From contig CAYMRX010000003.1 in assembly GCA_964393035.1 (NCBI GenBank), forward strand, positions 310,001 to 374,000: a stretch of DNA of 64,000 bases, written 5' to 3'. The translations under genes were made by a program, and so were the position numbers. Under the pieces are notes generated by a model. It worked only from the letters and a program-made list of their open reading frames with translations, made no database searches and was not told where the DNA came from. The DNA comes from Tabrizicola_A sp964393035. GTDB lineage: Bacteria; Pseudomonadota; Alphaproteobacteria; Rhodobacterales; Rhodobacteraceae. Shown in pieces: positions 51,618 to 60,576 of the stretch (its first letter is position 1; the number at the start of each line of letters is the position of its first letter).

Positions 51618-51760
51618 GATGGACCCGAGATAGGGGCTTTGCCGCCCCAAGTCCAGAAGGCGGTGCGCGGTTTCACCTCTGCGTGACCTCGCAGAAGGGT
51701 GAGTTGCCGATTGGCCCTGCCGCGTAGACCCTGAGTGCAGACAGGAAAGAGGAGGCGACC

Positions 51761-52387
51761 ATGGGGATGCAAAGACGTCTTGTTGCGTTGCTGGCGGTGG
51801 TCTGGATTGGTTTTGGCACAGCGGTGGAGGCCAAGACCGAAAAGGCAATCGTTGCGGGGGGATGTTTTTGGTGCGTCGAGGCCGATTTTGAACAGGTTGC
51901 GGGCGTGCTGGATGTGGTTTCGGGATATAGCGGTGGCACATCTGAAAACCCGACCTATGACGATCACGAGGGCCATTTCGAAGTGGTGGAGATCACCTTT
52001 GACAATGCCCGGATCAGCTATGCAGAATTGATCGCCAAGTTCCTGCGCTCGGTCGATGTGACCGATGCGGGCGGGCAGTTTTGTGACCGGGGTAGCGCCT
52101 ATCGGACTGCGATCTTTGTCCGCAATGCCGAACAGCGCGCCACGGCCAAGGCGGCGGTGGCCGAGGCGGAAGCGGTCTTGGGCCAAAGCATCGTGACACC
52201 CGTTCTTGACGCCCGACCCTTCTGGCGGGCCGAGGAGTATCATCAGGATTACTACAAGGGCAGCGGTTTTGTCCTGACCCGCAATGGGCCAAAACGGCAA
52301 TCGAACGCCTACAAATTCTATCGCGAGGCTTGCGGCCGCGATGCCAGAGTCAAGGCCGTTTGGGGCGATCAAGCCTTTGTAAAGTAG
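51761..52387 (+). CDS. msrA: Peptide methionine-(S)-sulfoxide reductase, exported
   Basis: 208 residues. A signal peptide (MGMQRRLVALLAVVWIGFGTAVEA, cleavage near residue 24) precedes the MsrA domain. The catalytic GGCFWC motif has the nucleophile at Cys35, with Cys38 nearby. SGYSGGTSENPTYDDH and EEYHQDYY are substrate-pocket segments, and Cys191 near the C-terminus is a likely resolving residue. It repairs methionine oxidation, here in the periplasm. GAGGAGG sits 5 nt before the ATG. Cytoplasmic forms are more usual, so the export is noteworthy. Confidence 0.93.
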   Translation: MGMQRRLVALLAVVWIGFGTAVEAKTEKAIVAGGCFWCVEADFEQVAGVLDVVSGYSGGTSENPTYDDHEGHFEVVEITFDNARISYAELIAKFLRSVDVTDAGGQFCDRGSAYRTAIFVRNAEQRATAKAAVAEAEAVLGQSIVTPVLDARPFWRAEEYHQDYYKGSGFVLTRNGPKRQSNAYKFYREACGRDARVKAVWGDQAFVK

Positions 52388-52415
52388 CCACCCCGGCTAA
52401 AGCCGGGGCCGCGCC

Positions 52416-54671
52416 TCACCCAACCTTGCAAGCGGCCATGACGGCCATGTTCAGAATGTCATTCACCGTGGAGTTGGTGGAGCAAATCTGGATCGGCTTT
52501 GTCACCCCGGTCAAGATCGGGCCGATCACCGTTGCTCCGGCCATTTCCTGCATCAGCTTGACCGAGATCGAGGCCGAATGACGCGCAGGCACCACCAGAA
52601 TATTGGCCGGGCCGGACAGGCGGCAGAACGGGTATTGCGCCATGACATCGGGGTTCAACGCCACATCCACGGTCATCTCGCCTTCGTATTCGAAATCGAC
52701 CTTCATGCTGTCCAGCACCTTTGGCGCCTCGTGCATCTTGGTCGCCCGCTCCGACACCGGATAGCCGAAGGTCGAGAAGGAAACGAAGGCGACGCGAGGG
52801 TCGAGGCCAAGGTTGCGCGCGACGCCTGCGGCGCGGATGGCGATGGTGGCAAGGTCGGTGGGTTCGGGCCATTCCTGCACCAGCGTATCGCCGATCAGCA
52901 CGATCTTGCCCTTGTGCAAAACCGCCGTCACCCCCACCGCGCCATCTGAAGCCTTGGCATCGAAGACATGGTTGATGAGCGACAGGATATGCGCCGACTT
53001 GCGCGTCGCCCCGGTCACCAGACCATCGCCATGGCCATGTTGCAGCATAAGGGCCGAGAACACATGCCGGTCGCGCGCAGCAAGGCGGTGAACGTCGTGG
53101 CGATCAAAGCCTTGGCGTTGCAGGCGCTGGTAAAGGAAATCCTTGTACTGGTCGAGGTGGCGGGAATTGGCGGCGTTGACGATCTCCAATTCGCGCACGG
53201 CGTCGGCAAGGCCTGACGCCTCCAGCTTTTCCTTCACATCGGCATCGCGACCGACGACCAGCGCCTTGCCAAGCCCGGCGCGCTGATAGGCGACGGCGGC
53301 GCGCAGCACACGGGGGTCATCGCCTTCGGCAAAGATCATCCGGGCTTGGGCCTGCTTGGCGCGGGCATGGATGCCTTGCAGGATCGAGGCGGTCGGGTCC
53401 ATCCGTGCCTTGAGGTTCTGAGCGTAAGATTTCAGATCGACAATCGGACGGCGGGCAACGCCGGTATCCATGCCAGCCTTCGCCACGGCGGCCGGAATGA
53501 CATAGATCAGGCGCGGGTCAAACGGCGTCGGGATGATGTAATCGCGGCCAAAGGACAGCTTGCGGCCATAGGCCATGGCCACCTCATCCGGCACATCCTC
53601 ACGCGCCAGCGCGGCCAGCGCCTTGGCGCAGGCGATCTTCATCTCGTCATTGATGGCGCGGGCGTGAATGTCGAGCGCACCCCGGAAAAGATAGGGAAAG
53701 CCAAGGACGTTGTTGACCTGATTGGGGTAATCAGAGCGCCCCGTGGCGACAATGGCATCGGCGCGGACGGCGTGCGCTTCTTCGGGGGTGATTTCGGGGT
53801 CGGGGTTGGCCATGGCGAAGATCACCGGGTTGTCGGCCATCGAGGCAACCATTTCGGGCGTGACGGCCCCCTTGGCGGAAACCCCAAGGAAGACATCCGC
53901 GCCGACCATTGCCTCCTCCAGCGTGCGGGCGGGCGTGTTGGCGGCATGGGCCGACTTCCACTGGTTCATGCCCTCGGTGCGGCCCTGATAGATCACGCCC
54001 TTGGTGTCGCACATGATGCAATTGTCATGCTTGGCGCCCATGGCCTTGATGAGTTCAAGACAAGCAATGCCGGCGGCCCCGGCGCCATTCAGGACAATGC
54101 GGCAATCTTCAATCTTCTTGCCCGAGATTTCGAGTGCGTTGATAAGACCCGCCGCGCAGATCACCGCCGTGCCGTGCTGGTCGTCATGGAACACCGGAAT
54201 GTCCATGATTTCCTTCAGGCGTTGTTCGATGATGAAGCACTCTGGCGCCTTGATGTCTTCAAGGTTGATGCCGCCGAAGGTTGGCCCCATCAGGGAAACG
54301 GCCTTGATGATTTCATCGGGATCTTCGGTATCGAGTTCGATGTCGATGGCGTTCACGTCGGCAAAGCGTTTGAACAGCACCGCCTTGCCCTCCATCACCG
54401 GCTTGGAGGCCAGCGCGCCGAGGTTGCCCATGCCCAGAATTGCGGTGCCGTTGGAGATGACCGCCACCATGTTGCCCTTGACCGTGTAGTCATAGGCCGT
54501 GGCCGGATTGTCGGCGATGGCCTGCACCGGAACCGCAACACCGGGGGAATAGGCCAGCGACAGATCACGCTGGGTTGCCATCGGGGTGGAGGCGACCACG
54601 TCATATTTGCCGGGGCGCGGTTCAAAGTGATAGGCAAGCGCCTCTTCCGGGGTGATCTTGGTCTTGGTCAT
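52416..54671 (-). CDS. maeB: NADP-dependent malic enzyme with phosphotransacetylase-like C-terminus
   Basis: 751 residues. The N-terminal malic enzyme part (1-430) has LSLAYSPGVAVPVQAI, NGTAILGMGNLGALASKPVMEGKAVLFKRFADVNAIDIE and HDDQHGTAVICAAGLINAL, with NGAGAAGIACLELI as NADP site. The C-terminal part (about 430-751) resembles the PTA domain (ARMIFAEGDDPRVLRAA, DGLVTGATRKSAHIL). It oxidatively decarboxylates malate to pyruvate and is often controlled by acetyl-CoA through the C-terminus. Such fusions are usual in Gram-negatives. It is divergent from mutS with 128 bp between. Confidence 0.96.
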   Translation of the reverse strand: MTKTKITPEEALAYHFEPRPGKYDVVASTPMATQRDLSLAYSPGVAVPVQAIADNPATAYDYTVKGNMVAVISNGTAILGMGNLGALASKPVMEGKAVLFKRFADVNAIDIELDTEDPDEIIKAVSLMGPTFGGINLEDIKAPECFIIEQRLKEIMDIPVFHDDQHGTAVICAAGLINALEISGKKIEDCRIVLNGAGAAGIACLELIKAMGAKHDNCIMCDTKGVIYQGRTEGMNQWKSAHAANTPARTLEEAMVGADVFLGVSAKGAVTPEMVASMADNPVIFAMANPDPEITPEEAHAVRADAIVATGRSDYPNQVNNVLGFPYLFRGALDIHARAINDEMKIACAKALAALAREDVPDEVAMAYGRKLSFGRDYIIPTPFDPRLIYVIPAAVAKAGMDTGVARRPIVDLKSYAQNLKARMDPTASILQGIHARAKQAQARMIFAEGDDPRVLRAAVAYQRAGLGKALVVGRDADVKEKLEASGLADAVRELEIVNAANSRHLDQYKDFLYQRLQRQGFDRHDVHRLAARDRHVFSALMLQHGHGDGLVTGATRKSAHILSLINHVFDAKASDGAVGVTAVLHKGKIVLIGDTLVQEWPEPTDLATIAIRAAGVARNLGLDPRVAFVSFSTFGYPVSERATKMHEAPKVLDSMKVDFEYEGEMTVDVALNPDVMAQYPFCRLSGPANILVVPARHSASISVKLMQEMAGATVIGPILTGVTKPIQICSTNSTVNDILNMAVMAACKVG

Positions 54672-54799
54672 CAGGGGGCCATCCTTCTGCAATCTTTTGG
54701 GTCTTAACGTCGCAAAAGGCCGCTGCCTAGTCGCTCTATTCGGGCTTTTCGCCACGCGGTGGCTTTTGTAGGGTCTTTCGACCGATGGAGAGGTGACCC

Positions 54800-57454
54800 G
54801 TGAGCGAAGACAGCGTCACGCCGATGATGGCGCAATATCTGGAGATCAAGGCGCGCAATCCGGGCGCGCTGTTGTTCTATCGGATGGGCGATTTCTACGA
54901 GATGTTCTTTGACGATGCCGTGGCCGCGGCTGAGGCGCTGGACATTGCCCTGACCAAGCGCGGGTTTCATCTGGGTGAGCCGATTGCGATGTGCGGCGTG
55001 CCGGTGCATGCGGCGGAAGGCTACCTCTTGGCGTTGATCCGCAAGGGATTCCGCGTGGCGATCGCCGAGCAGATGGAGGACCCCGCCGAGGCCAAGAAGC
55101 GCGGGTCGAAATCGGTGGTGAAGCGCGATGTGGTGCGGCTGGTGACACCGGGCACGCTGACCGAGGATTCGCTTCTGGAAGCGCGGCGGCACAACTTCCT
55201 TGCCGCCTGGGCCGAGGTTCGGGATGAGGCGGCACTTGCCTGGGCCGATATTTCTACGGGTGAGTTGCGGGTGATGGCTTGCCCGCAAGTGCGGCTGGCA
55301 CCGGAACTGGCCCGACTGGCCCCGCGCGAGGTGCTGGTCAGCGAGGCGCGGGAGCGCGACCTTTATGCCCAGATCGAGGAGGCAGGGGCAGCGGTGACCG
55401 CGCTGGCGCGGGGGACGTTTGATTCCACGAGCGCCGAGAAGCGGCTTTGTGGGCTGTTTGAAGTGGCGTCGCTGGAGGCTTTTGGTGCCTTTGACCGGGC
55501 CGAGATTTCCGCGATGGGTGCGCTGGTGGAATATCTTGACCTGACGCAGCGCGGGAAACTGCCCCTGTTGCGCCCACCCCTGCGGGAAGCGGCGGGCGGT
55601 TTGGTGCAGATTGATGCGTCGACCCGGCGCAATCTGGAAATCACGCAGGCGCTTTCCGGCGGGCGGGAAGGCTCGCTTTTGGCGGCGGTGGACCGGACGG
55701 TGACAGCGGCAGGGGCGCGGCTGTTGGAGCGGCGGCTGTCGGGGCCATCGCGCGATTTGGCGGTGATTGGCGCGCGGTTGGAGGCGGTGCGGTTTTTGAA
55801 GGACAGCCCGTCCTTGCGCGAGGCGTTGCGCACCGAGTTGCGGCGGGTGCCGGATATGGACCGGGCCTTGTCGCGGCTGGCGCTGGACCGTGGCGGGCCG
55901 CGGGATTTGACCGCCATCCGCGCAGGGCTGGCAGGGGCACTGAAAATCTCCGGCATGCTCGTCGTCGGCGTGCCGCCGCTCCTCGCGACGGCCGTGCGGG
56001 CGCTGGTGGGGCATGAGCGACTGACCGCGCTGTTGGATGAAGCCTTGGTTGCGGAGCCGCCGCTGATGGTGCGCGATGGCGGCTTTGTGGCGGCGAGTTT
56101 TGATGCGGAGCTGGATGAGACGCGGCGGCTGCGCGATGAGGGGCGCGGTGTGGTTGCCGCGATGCAGGCGGATTACATCGCCCAGACCGGGGTGCAGAGC
56201 CTGAAGATCAAGCACAACAATGTGCTGGGTTATTTCATTGAGACGACGGCGACCCATGCCGAAAAGATGTTTGCCCCACCGCTGTCAGAAACCTTTATCC
56301 ATCGCCAAACAACGGCCAATCAGGTGCGGTTCACCACCTTGCCGCTGAGTGAGATCGAGACGCGCATTCTGAACGCGGGCAACCATGCGATTGAGATCGA
56401 AAAGCGTCACTATGAGGCGTTCAGAGCCGCTGTTTTGGATCAGGCCGGGGCAATTGGGGCTGCGGCGCGGGCTTTGGCTGAGATTGATTTGGCGGGGGCT
56501 TTGGCCGATCTTGCCATTGCCGAGGATTGGGTGGAGCCGGTTGTAGACGCAAGCCATGCGTTTGAGGTGGTGGGTGGTCGGCATCCGGTGGTGGAGCGCG
56601 CGCTGCGCAGGCAGGGCGCGGGGCCATTTGTGGCCAATGACTGCGGTTTGACGACAGACAAGACCCCGGCAATCTGGCTTTTGACCGGGCCGAACATGGC
56701 CGGTAAATCGACCTTCCTGCGGCAGAACGCCTTGATCGCGCTTTTGGCGCAGGCGGGCAGTTTTGTGCCCGCACGACATGCGCATATCGGTCTGGTCAGC
56801 CAGTTGTTCAGCCGGGTCGGCGCAAGTGATGATCTGGCGCGGGGACGATCGACCTTCATGGTCGAAATGGTGGAGACGGCGGCGATCCTGAATCAGGCCG
56901 ATGATCGGGCCTTGGTCATTCTGGACGAGATCGGGCGCGGCACGGCGACCTATGACGGGCTGTCGATTGCCTGGGCCACGCTGGAACATCTGCACGGGGT
57001 GAACCGCTGTCGGGCGCTTTTTGCCACGCATTACCATGAAATGACCTCTCTGGCCGGGAAACTGGAGGGGGTCGAGAATGCGACCGTGGCCGTGAAAGAG
57101 TGGGAAGGCGAATTGATCTTCCTGCATGAGGTGCGGCAGGGCGCGGCGGATCGCAGCTATGGGGTGCAGGTGGCGCGGCTGGCAGGGCTGCCCCCGGCCG
57201 TGATTGAGCGGGCAAAATCGGTGCTGGAGGCGCTGGAATCAGGCGAGCGCGAGGGTGGCGGGCGGCAAAAGGCGTTGATTGACGATCTGCCGCTGTTTCG
57301 GATGGTGGCGGCGGCCCCGGCTCCGAAGCCTGTGGCAAAGGTCTCCGCGGTGGAGGAGCGGCTGAAAACGCTGCATCCCGATGAATTGTCACCGAAAGAC
57401 GCCTTGGGCCTGATCTATGAATTGCGAGATCTGCTTGGGCAAGCGGGCAGCTAA
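54800..57454 (+). CDS. mutS: DNA mismatch repair protein MutS
   Basis: 884 residues, full length. It starts with GTG, preceded by GGAGAGG at 6 nt. Phe32 and Glu34 in MGDFYEMF recognise the mismatch. The core and clamp domains follow, then the ATPase domain with Walker A GPNMAGKSTFLRQNALIALLAQ near residue 630 and the signature SRVGASDDLARGRSTFMVEM, Walker B LVILDEIGRGTATYDG. It starts mismatch repair with MutL. Its stop lies inside the hairpin at 57439-57467, shared with the convergent grpE. Confidence 0.97.
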   Translation: MSEDSVTPMMAQYLEIKARNPGALLFYRMGDFYEMFFDDAVAAAEALDIALTKRGFHLGEPIAMCGVPVHAAEGYLLALIRKGFRVAIAEQMEDPAEAKKRGSKSVVKRDVVRLVTPGTLTEDSLLEARRHNFLAAWAEVRDEAALAWADISTGELRVMACPQVRLAPELARLAPREVLVSEARERDLYAQIEEAGAAVTALARGTFDSTSAEKRLCGLFEVASLEAFGAFDRAEISAMGALVEYLDLTQRGKLPLLRPPLREAAGGLVQIDASTRRNLEITQALSGGREGSLLAAVDRTVTAAGARLLERRLSGPSRDLAVIGARLEAVRFLKDSPSLREALRTELRRVPDMDRALSRLALDRGGPRDLTAIRAGLAGALKISGMLVVGVPPLLATAVRALVGHERLTALLDEALVAEPPLMVRDGGFVAASFDAELDETRRLRDEGRGVVAAMQADYIAQTGVQSLKIKHNNVLGYFIETTATHAEKMFAPPLSETFIHRQTTANQVRFTTLPLSEIETRILNAGNHAIEIEKRHYEAFRAAVLDQAGAIGAAARALAEIDLAGALADLAIAEDWVEPVVDASHAFEVVGGRHPVVERALRRQGAGPFVANDCGLTTDKTPAIWLLTGPNMAGKSTFLRQNALIALLAQAGSFVPARHAHIGLVSQLFSRVGASDDLARGRSTFMVEMVETAAILNQADDRALVILDEIGRGTATYDGLSIAWATLEHLHGVNRCRALFATHYHEMTSLAGKLEGVENATVAVKEWEGELIFLHEVRQGAADRSYGVQVARLAGLPPAVIERAKSVLEALESGEREGGGRQKALIDDLPLFRMVAAAPAPKPVAKVSAVEERLKTLHPDELSPKDALGLIYELRDLLGQAGS

Positions 57455-57467
57455 ACCGCCCGCTTGC
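57439..57467. terminator. Bidirectional hairpin between mutS and grpE
   Basis: GCAAGCGGGC and GCCCGCTTGC form a perfect 10-bp stem around a 9-nt loop that contains the mutS stop codon. It lies between two convergent genes and could end both transcripts, but neither side has a strong T run. Confidence 0.55.
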
Positions 57468-57478
57468 AAATAAGGCGA

Positions 57479-58012
57479 TCAGGCGCCGGTGTTGGAGGAC
57501 ACACCCACCTGTGCCGGGCGCAGCAGGCGATCATGCAGCATAAAGCCAACGGTCATGACCTGAATGATCTGCCCGGCCTTGGTGCCGGGAACCGGGGCTT
57601 CGAACATCGCCTGATGCAATTGGGGATCGAAGCTGTCGCCAATGGCGGGTTCGATCGGGGCGACGTTATGCTTGGTCATCACGCTGGTGAGTTCGCGAAG
57701 GGTCAACTCGACACCTTCGATCAGGGCGGCGGCCTGCGTGCGGGTGTCATCGTTGGCGGCATCAAGGGCGCGCTTCAGGTTGTCGTAGACCGGCAGCAGA
57801 TCACGGGCCAGCTTGGAGCCGCCGTATTGTTCAGCCTCACGCCGGTCACGCTCAGCCCTTTTGCGCGAGTTTTCAGCATCTGCAAGCGCCCGCATGAAGC
57901 GGTCGCGCAGATCGTCACGCTCGTTGCGCAGCGCCTCAAGCTCATCTTCCGCGATGAAAGTTTCCAGTTCTTCGAGGTTCAGATCCTCGGTGGGCGGGGT
58001 GTCCTGCGCCAT
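57479..58012 (-). CDS. grpE: Nucleotide exchange factor GrpE
   Basis: 177 residues. The N-terminal acidic, helical stretch (EDLNLEELETFIAEDELEALRNERDDLRDRFMRALADAENSRKRAERDRREAE pattern) forms the long coiled coil. The C-terminal wing has LLPVYDNLKRALDAA, DPQLHQAMFEAPVPGTKAGQIIQVMTVGFMLHDRLLRPAQVGV. It exchanges nucleotide on DnaK. AAGGAAG lies 6 nt before the ATG. It is cotranscribed with hrcA (29-bp gap). Confidence 0.96.
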   Translation of the reverse strand: MAQDTPPTEDLNLEELETFIAEDELEALRNERDDLRDRFMRALADAENSRKRAERDRREAEQYGGSKLARDLLPVYDNLKRALDAANDDTRTQAAALIEGVELTLRELTSVMTKHNVAPIEPAIGDSFDPQLHQAMFEAPVPGTKAGQIIQVMTVGFMLHDRLLRPAQVGVSSNTGA

Positions 58013-58041
58013 GGTCGTCTTCCTTGCCTTTTCGTAACGCT

Positions 58042-59112
58042 TTAGCCCCTGCCACGTTCGGACAGAAGCTTACCAACCAGCTGCGCCGTGTAGTCAACGA
58101 TGGGAACGATGCGGCCATAGTTGAGCCGCGTCGGTCCGATCACGCCGACGGCGCCGATGATCTGTCGATCAGCGTTCATATAGGGAGAGACCACCAGAGA
58201 GGAACCCGAAAGTGAAAAAAGCTTGTTCTCTGAACCAATAAAAATGCGCACACCGTCACCGCCCTCGGTCAGATCGAGAAATTCGGCGATGTCGCGCTTG
58301 CGTTCAAGGTCATCAAAAAGATGGCGGATTCGGTCGATGTCTTGCGCTTCGCGGCTGTCGGCAAGCAGATTGCCACGCCCGCGGACGATCAGGCGTTCGG
58401 GCTGGTCTTCCTGCGCCTGCCACAGCGCAAGGCCGCTTTCGACGAGATCGCGGGCCAGGGAATCAATTTCCTGACGGCGATTGGCAATCTCGGCCCCAAC
58501 GCTGCGGCGAAGTTCAGAGAGGGTTTTGCCCTCGGCAAGGGCATTGAGGAAATTGGCCGCCTCGCGCATGGAGGAGGGAGTTTGACCGGGCGGTGGCGTG
58601 ATCATGCGGTTTTCGACATGGCCATTGGCAAAAACCAAGACCACCAATGCGCGGTCGGCGGCCAGACTGACAAATTCGATGTGGCGGATTGCAGCGTCTT
58701 GCTTGGGAGACAGCACAAGGCTTGCGCCGTTGGTGATCGCAGAAAGGCTGGCGCTGACCGTGTCGAGCAGGGTCGCAACATCCTTTTCACCGGAGCCGAG
58801 CGCCGCATCCATGATTTCGCGATCTGCGGCAGCGACGGAGCCGACTTCAAGCAGGCCATCAACGAAAAGGCGAAGACCCTGCTGTGTGGGGATACGCCCG
58901 GCGGAAACATGTGGGCTGTTCAGCAGGCCCAGAAACTCCAGATCCTGCATGACATTGCGGACGGTCGCGGCGGACAGGCTTTCGGTCAGGCTGCGGGTGA
59001 GCGTGCGCGATCCCACAGGTTCGCCGGAGGAGAGATAGCTTTCCACCACGCGGCGAAAAACCTCGCGCGAGCGGTCGTTCAATTCTGACAGAAGGGTGGC
59101 ACTTTCTTTCAT
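58042..59112 (-). CDS. hrcA: Heat-inducible transcription repressor HrcA
   Basis: 356 residues. The N-terminal winged helix is ELNDRSREVFRRVVESYLSSGEPVGSRTL and SAATVRNVMQDLEFLGLL. The GAF-like and C-terminal domains have HVSAGRIPTQQGLRLFVDGLLE, ADRALVVLVFANGHVENRMI and IGAVGVIGPTRLNYGRIVPIVDYTAQLVGKLL. It represses groESL through CIRCE elements. No CIRCE (TTAGCACTC-N9-GAGTGCTAA) is seen in front of hrcA or grpE, so targets lie elsewhere. Ribosome site is weak. Confidence 0.96.
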   Translation of the reverse strand: MKESATLLSELNDRSREVFRRVVESYLSSGEPVGSRTLTRSLTESLSAATVRNVMQDLEFLGLLNSPHVSAGRIPTQQGLRLFVDGLLEVGSVAAADREIMDAALGSGEKDVATLLDTVSASLSAITNGASLVLSPKQDAAIRHIEFVSLAADRALVVLVFANGHVENRMITPPPGQTPSSMREAANFLNALAEGKTLSELRRSVGAEIANRRQEIDSLARDLVESGLALWQAQEDQPERLIVRGRGNLLADSREAQDIDRIRHLFDDLERKRDIAEFLDLTEGGDGVRIFIGSENKLFSLSGSSLVVSPYMNADRQIIGAVGVIGPTRLNYGRIVPIVDYTAQLVGKLLSERGRG

Positions 59113-59209
59113 GCCATAGAGATAGGGAAAGCTTGGGGGCAACGTCAATCAGACTTGCATCCAGAGGGGCGAGCAGCCTATTTGGCCCATGATATCCAGG
59201 GAGATTGAA

Positions 59210-59935
59210 ATGCGCCCATCGGCCAGACAACTAGATCAAATGCGTGACGTTTCGATCGAACTGAACCCCATGAAACATGCGGAGGGGTCTTGCCTCATCA
59301 AGATCGGAGCGACCCATGTGCTGTGTTCGGCCTCGATCGAGGAAAAGACGCCGCCCTTTTTGAAGAACACCGGGTTGGGCTGGGTGACAGCCGAATATGG
59401 CATGCTGCCGCGCGCGACCAACAGCCGGACCAAGCGGGAAGCTGCAGCCGGAAAGCAATCTGGAAGAACACAAGAAATTCAAAGACTTATTGGAAGATCT
59501 CTGCGGGCTTGCATTGACAGGTCTGCATTGGGCGAGCGGCAGATCGTGATTGATTGCGACGTTTTGCAGGCCGACGGTGGGACGCGTTGTGCCTCGATCA
59601 CCGGGGGCTGGGTTGCGCTGCGGCTGGCCGTCAATCGGTTGTTGAAAACCGGTGCCCTCGCTTCCGATCCGATCCTTGATCATGTCGGTGCTGTTTCCTG
59701 CGGCATTTATGCGGGCCAACCGGTTCTGGATTTGGATTACGCTGAAGATTCCAACGCGGGCACGGACGGGAATTTCGTCATGACAGGGCGCGGGCGGTTG
59801 ATCGAGGTCCAGATGTCGGCGGAAGGCAGCAGTTTTTCCGAGGAGGAGATGCTGCAACTTCTGGCGCTGGCCCGGAGCGGGAACGCGGCCCTGGTTGCGG
59901 CACAGCGCAGCGCTATTGAGGCCGCTTTGGCATGA
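59210..59935 (+). CDS. rph: Ribonuclease PH
   Basis: 241 residues. It trims the 3' ends of tRNA precursors phosphorolytically. RPSARQLDQMRDVSIELN, GWVTAEYGMLPRATNSR, RSLRACIDRSALGERQIVIDCDVLQADGGTRCASITGGWVAL and LDLDYAEDSNAGTDGNFVMTGRGRLIEVQ are all conserved, including the catalytic Asp residues of DLDYAEDS. AGGGAG lies 6 nt before the ATG. The stop overlaps the rdgB start as ATGA. It is divergent from hrcA. Confidence 0.97.
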   Translation: MRPSARQLDQMRDVSIELNPMKHAEGSCLIKIGATHVLCSASIEEKTPPFLKNTGLGWVTAEYGMLPRATNSRTKREAAAGKQSGRTQEIQRLIGRSLRACIDRSALGERQIVIDCDVLQADGGTRCASITGGWVALRLAVNRLLKTGALASDPILDHVGAVSCGIYAGQPVLDLDYAEDSNAGTDGNFVMTGRGRLIEVQMSAEGSSFSEEEMLQLLALARSGNAALVAAQRSAIEAALA

Positions 59936-60537
59936 GCGTGCTGGGCGGGACGCTTGTTCTGGCGACGCATAACAAGGGCAAAGTAGATGAGATGCTGGCC
60001 TTGCTGGCGCCTTATGATGTGTCACTCAAGTCAGCTGCAGATTTCGGACTGGATGCGCCGGTGGAAACCGAAACGACTTTTGTCGGCAATGCGCGGGTGA
60101 AGGCACATTTTGTTGCAAAGGAAACTGGTCTGCCCGCTCTGGCCGATGATTCTGGCATTGAGGTCGATGCGTTAGATGGCGCGCCGGGGGTCTACACCGC
60201 CGATTGGGCGGAAACCGCGCAAGGCCGGGATTTTCTGGTTGCGATGGAAAAGACATGGAAACTGGTAGAGGTGTCCGGCTCTGCTGCGCCTCATTTGGCC
60301 AGATTTCGCTGTGCGCTGGTTCTCGCTTGGCCCGATGGGCGTGAGATGGTTTTCGAAGGCACGGTTGAGGGCTCACTCACATGGCCGCTTCGCGGTCGAC
60401 TGGGTCATGGCTATGATCCGATGTTTGTTCCCGAAGGCCAGGCTTTAACCTTTGCAGAGATGCCGGAGTCGTCGAAGAACCAGATCAGCCACCGGGCGCG
60501 GGCGCTATCCTTGTTCTGTGTCTCTTGTTTCACGTGA
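59932..60537 (+). CDS. rdgB: dITP/XTP pyrophosphatase (RdgB/HAM1)
   Basis: 201 residues. It removes ITP, dITP and XTP from the nucleotide pool. The N-terminal LVLATHNKGKVDEMLALL holds the SxNxxK-type motif. ETTFVGNARVKAHFVAKETGLPALADDSGIEVDAL, GRLGHGYDPMFVPEG and the C-terminal KNQISHRARAL complete the fold. It is coupled to rph by an ATGA overlap. The final codons (CysPheThr-stop) are part of the perfect parS palindrome. Confidence 0.96.
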   Translation: MSVLGGTLVLATHNKGKVDEMLALLAPYDVSLKSAADFGLDAPVETETTFVGNARVKAHFVAKETGLPALADDSGIEVDALDGAPGVYTADWAETAQGRDFLVAMEKTWKLVEVSGSAAPHLARFRCALVLAWPDGREMVFEGTVEGSLTWPLRGRLGHGYDPMFVPEGQALTFAEMPESSKNQISHRARALSLFCVSCFT

Positions 60538-60541
60538 AACA
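60526..60541. other. parS: parS centromere-like site, perfect 16-bp consensus
   Basis: TGTTTCACGTGAAACA is an exact copy of the bacterial parS consensus. It covers the last codons and the TGA stop of rdgB and lies 1.2 kb from parB. ParB binds it, spreads, and with ParA pulls the origin regions apart. Confidence 0.93.
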
Positions 60542-60576
60542 TTTACCGGCATGGGATTTAGGCACGGAGGCATGAC

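Noticed and set aside
59113..59209. Possible CIRCE heat-shock operator before hrcA
   Set aside because: No TTAGCACTC / GAGTGCTAA pair is present.
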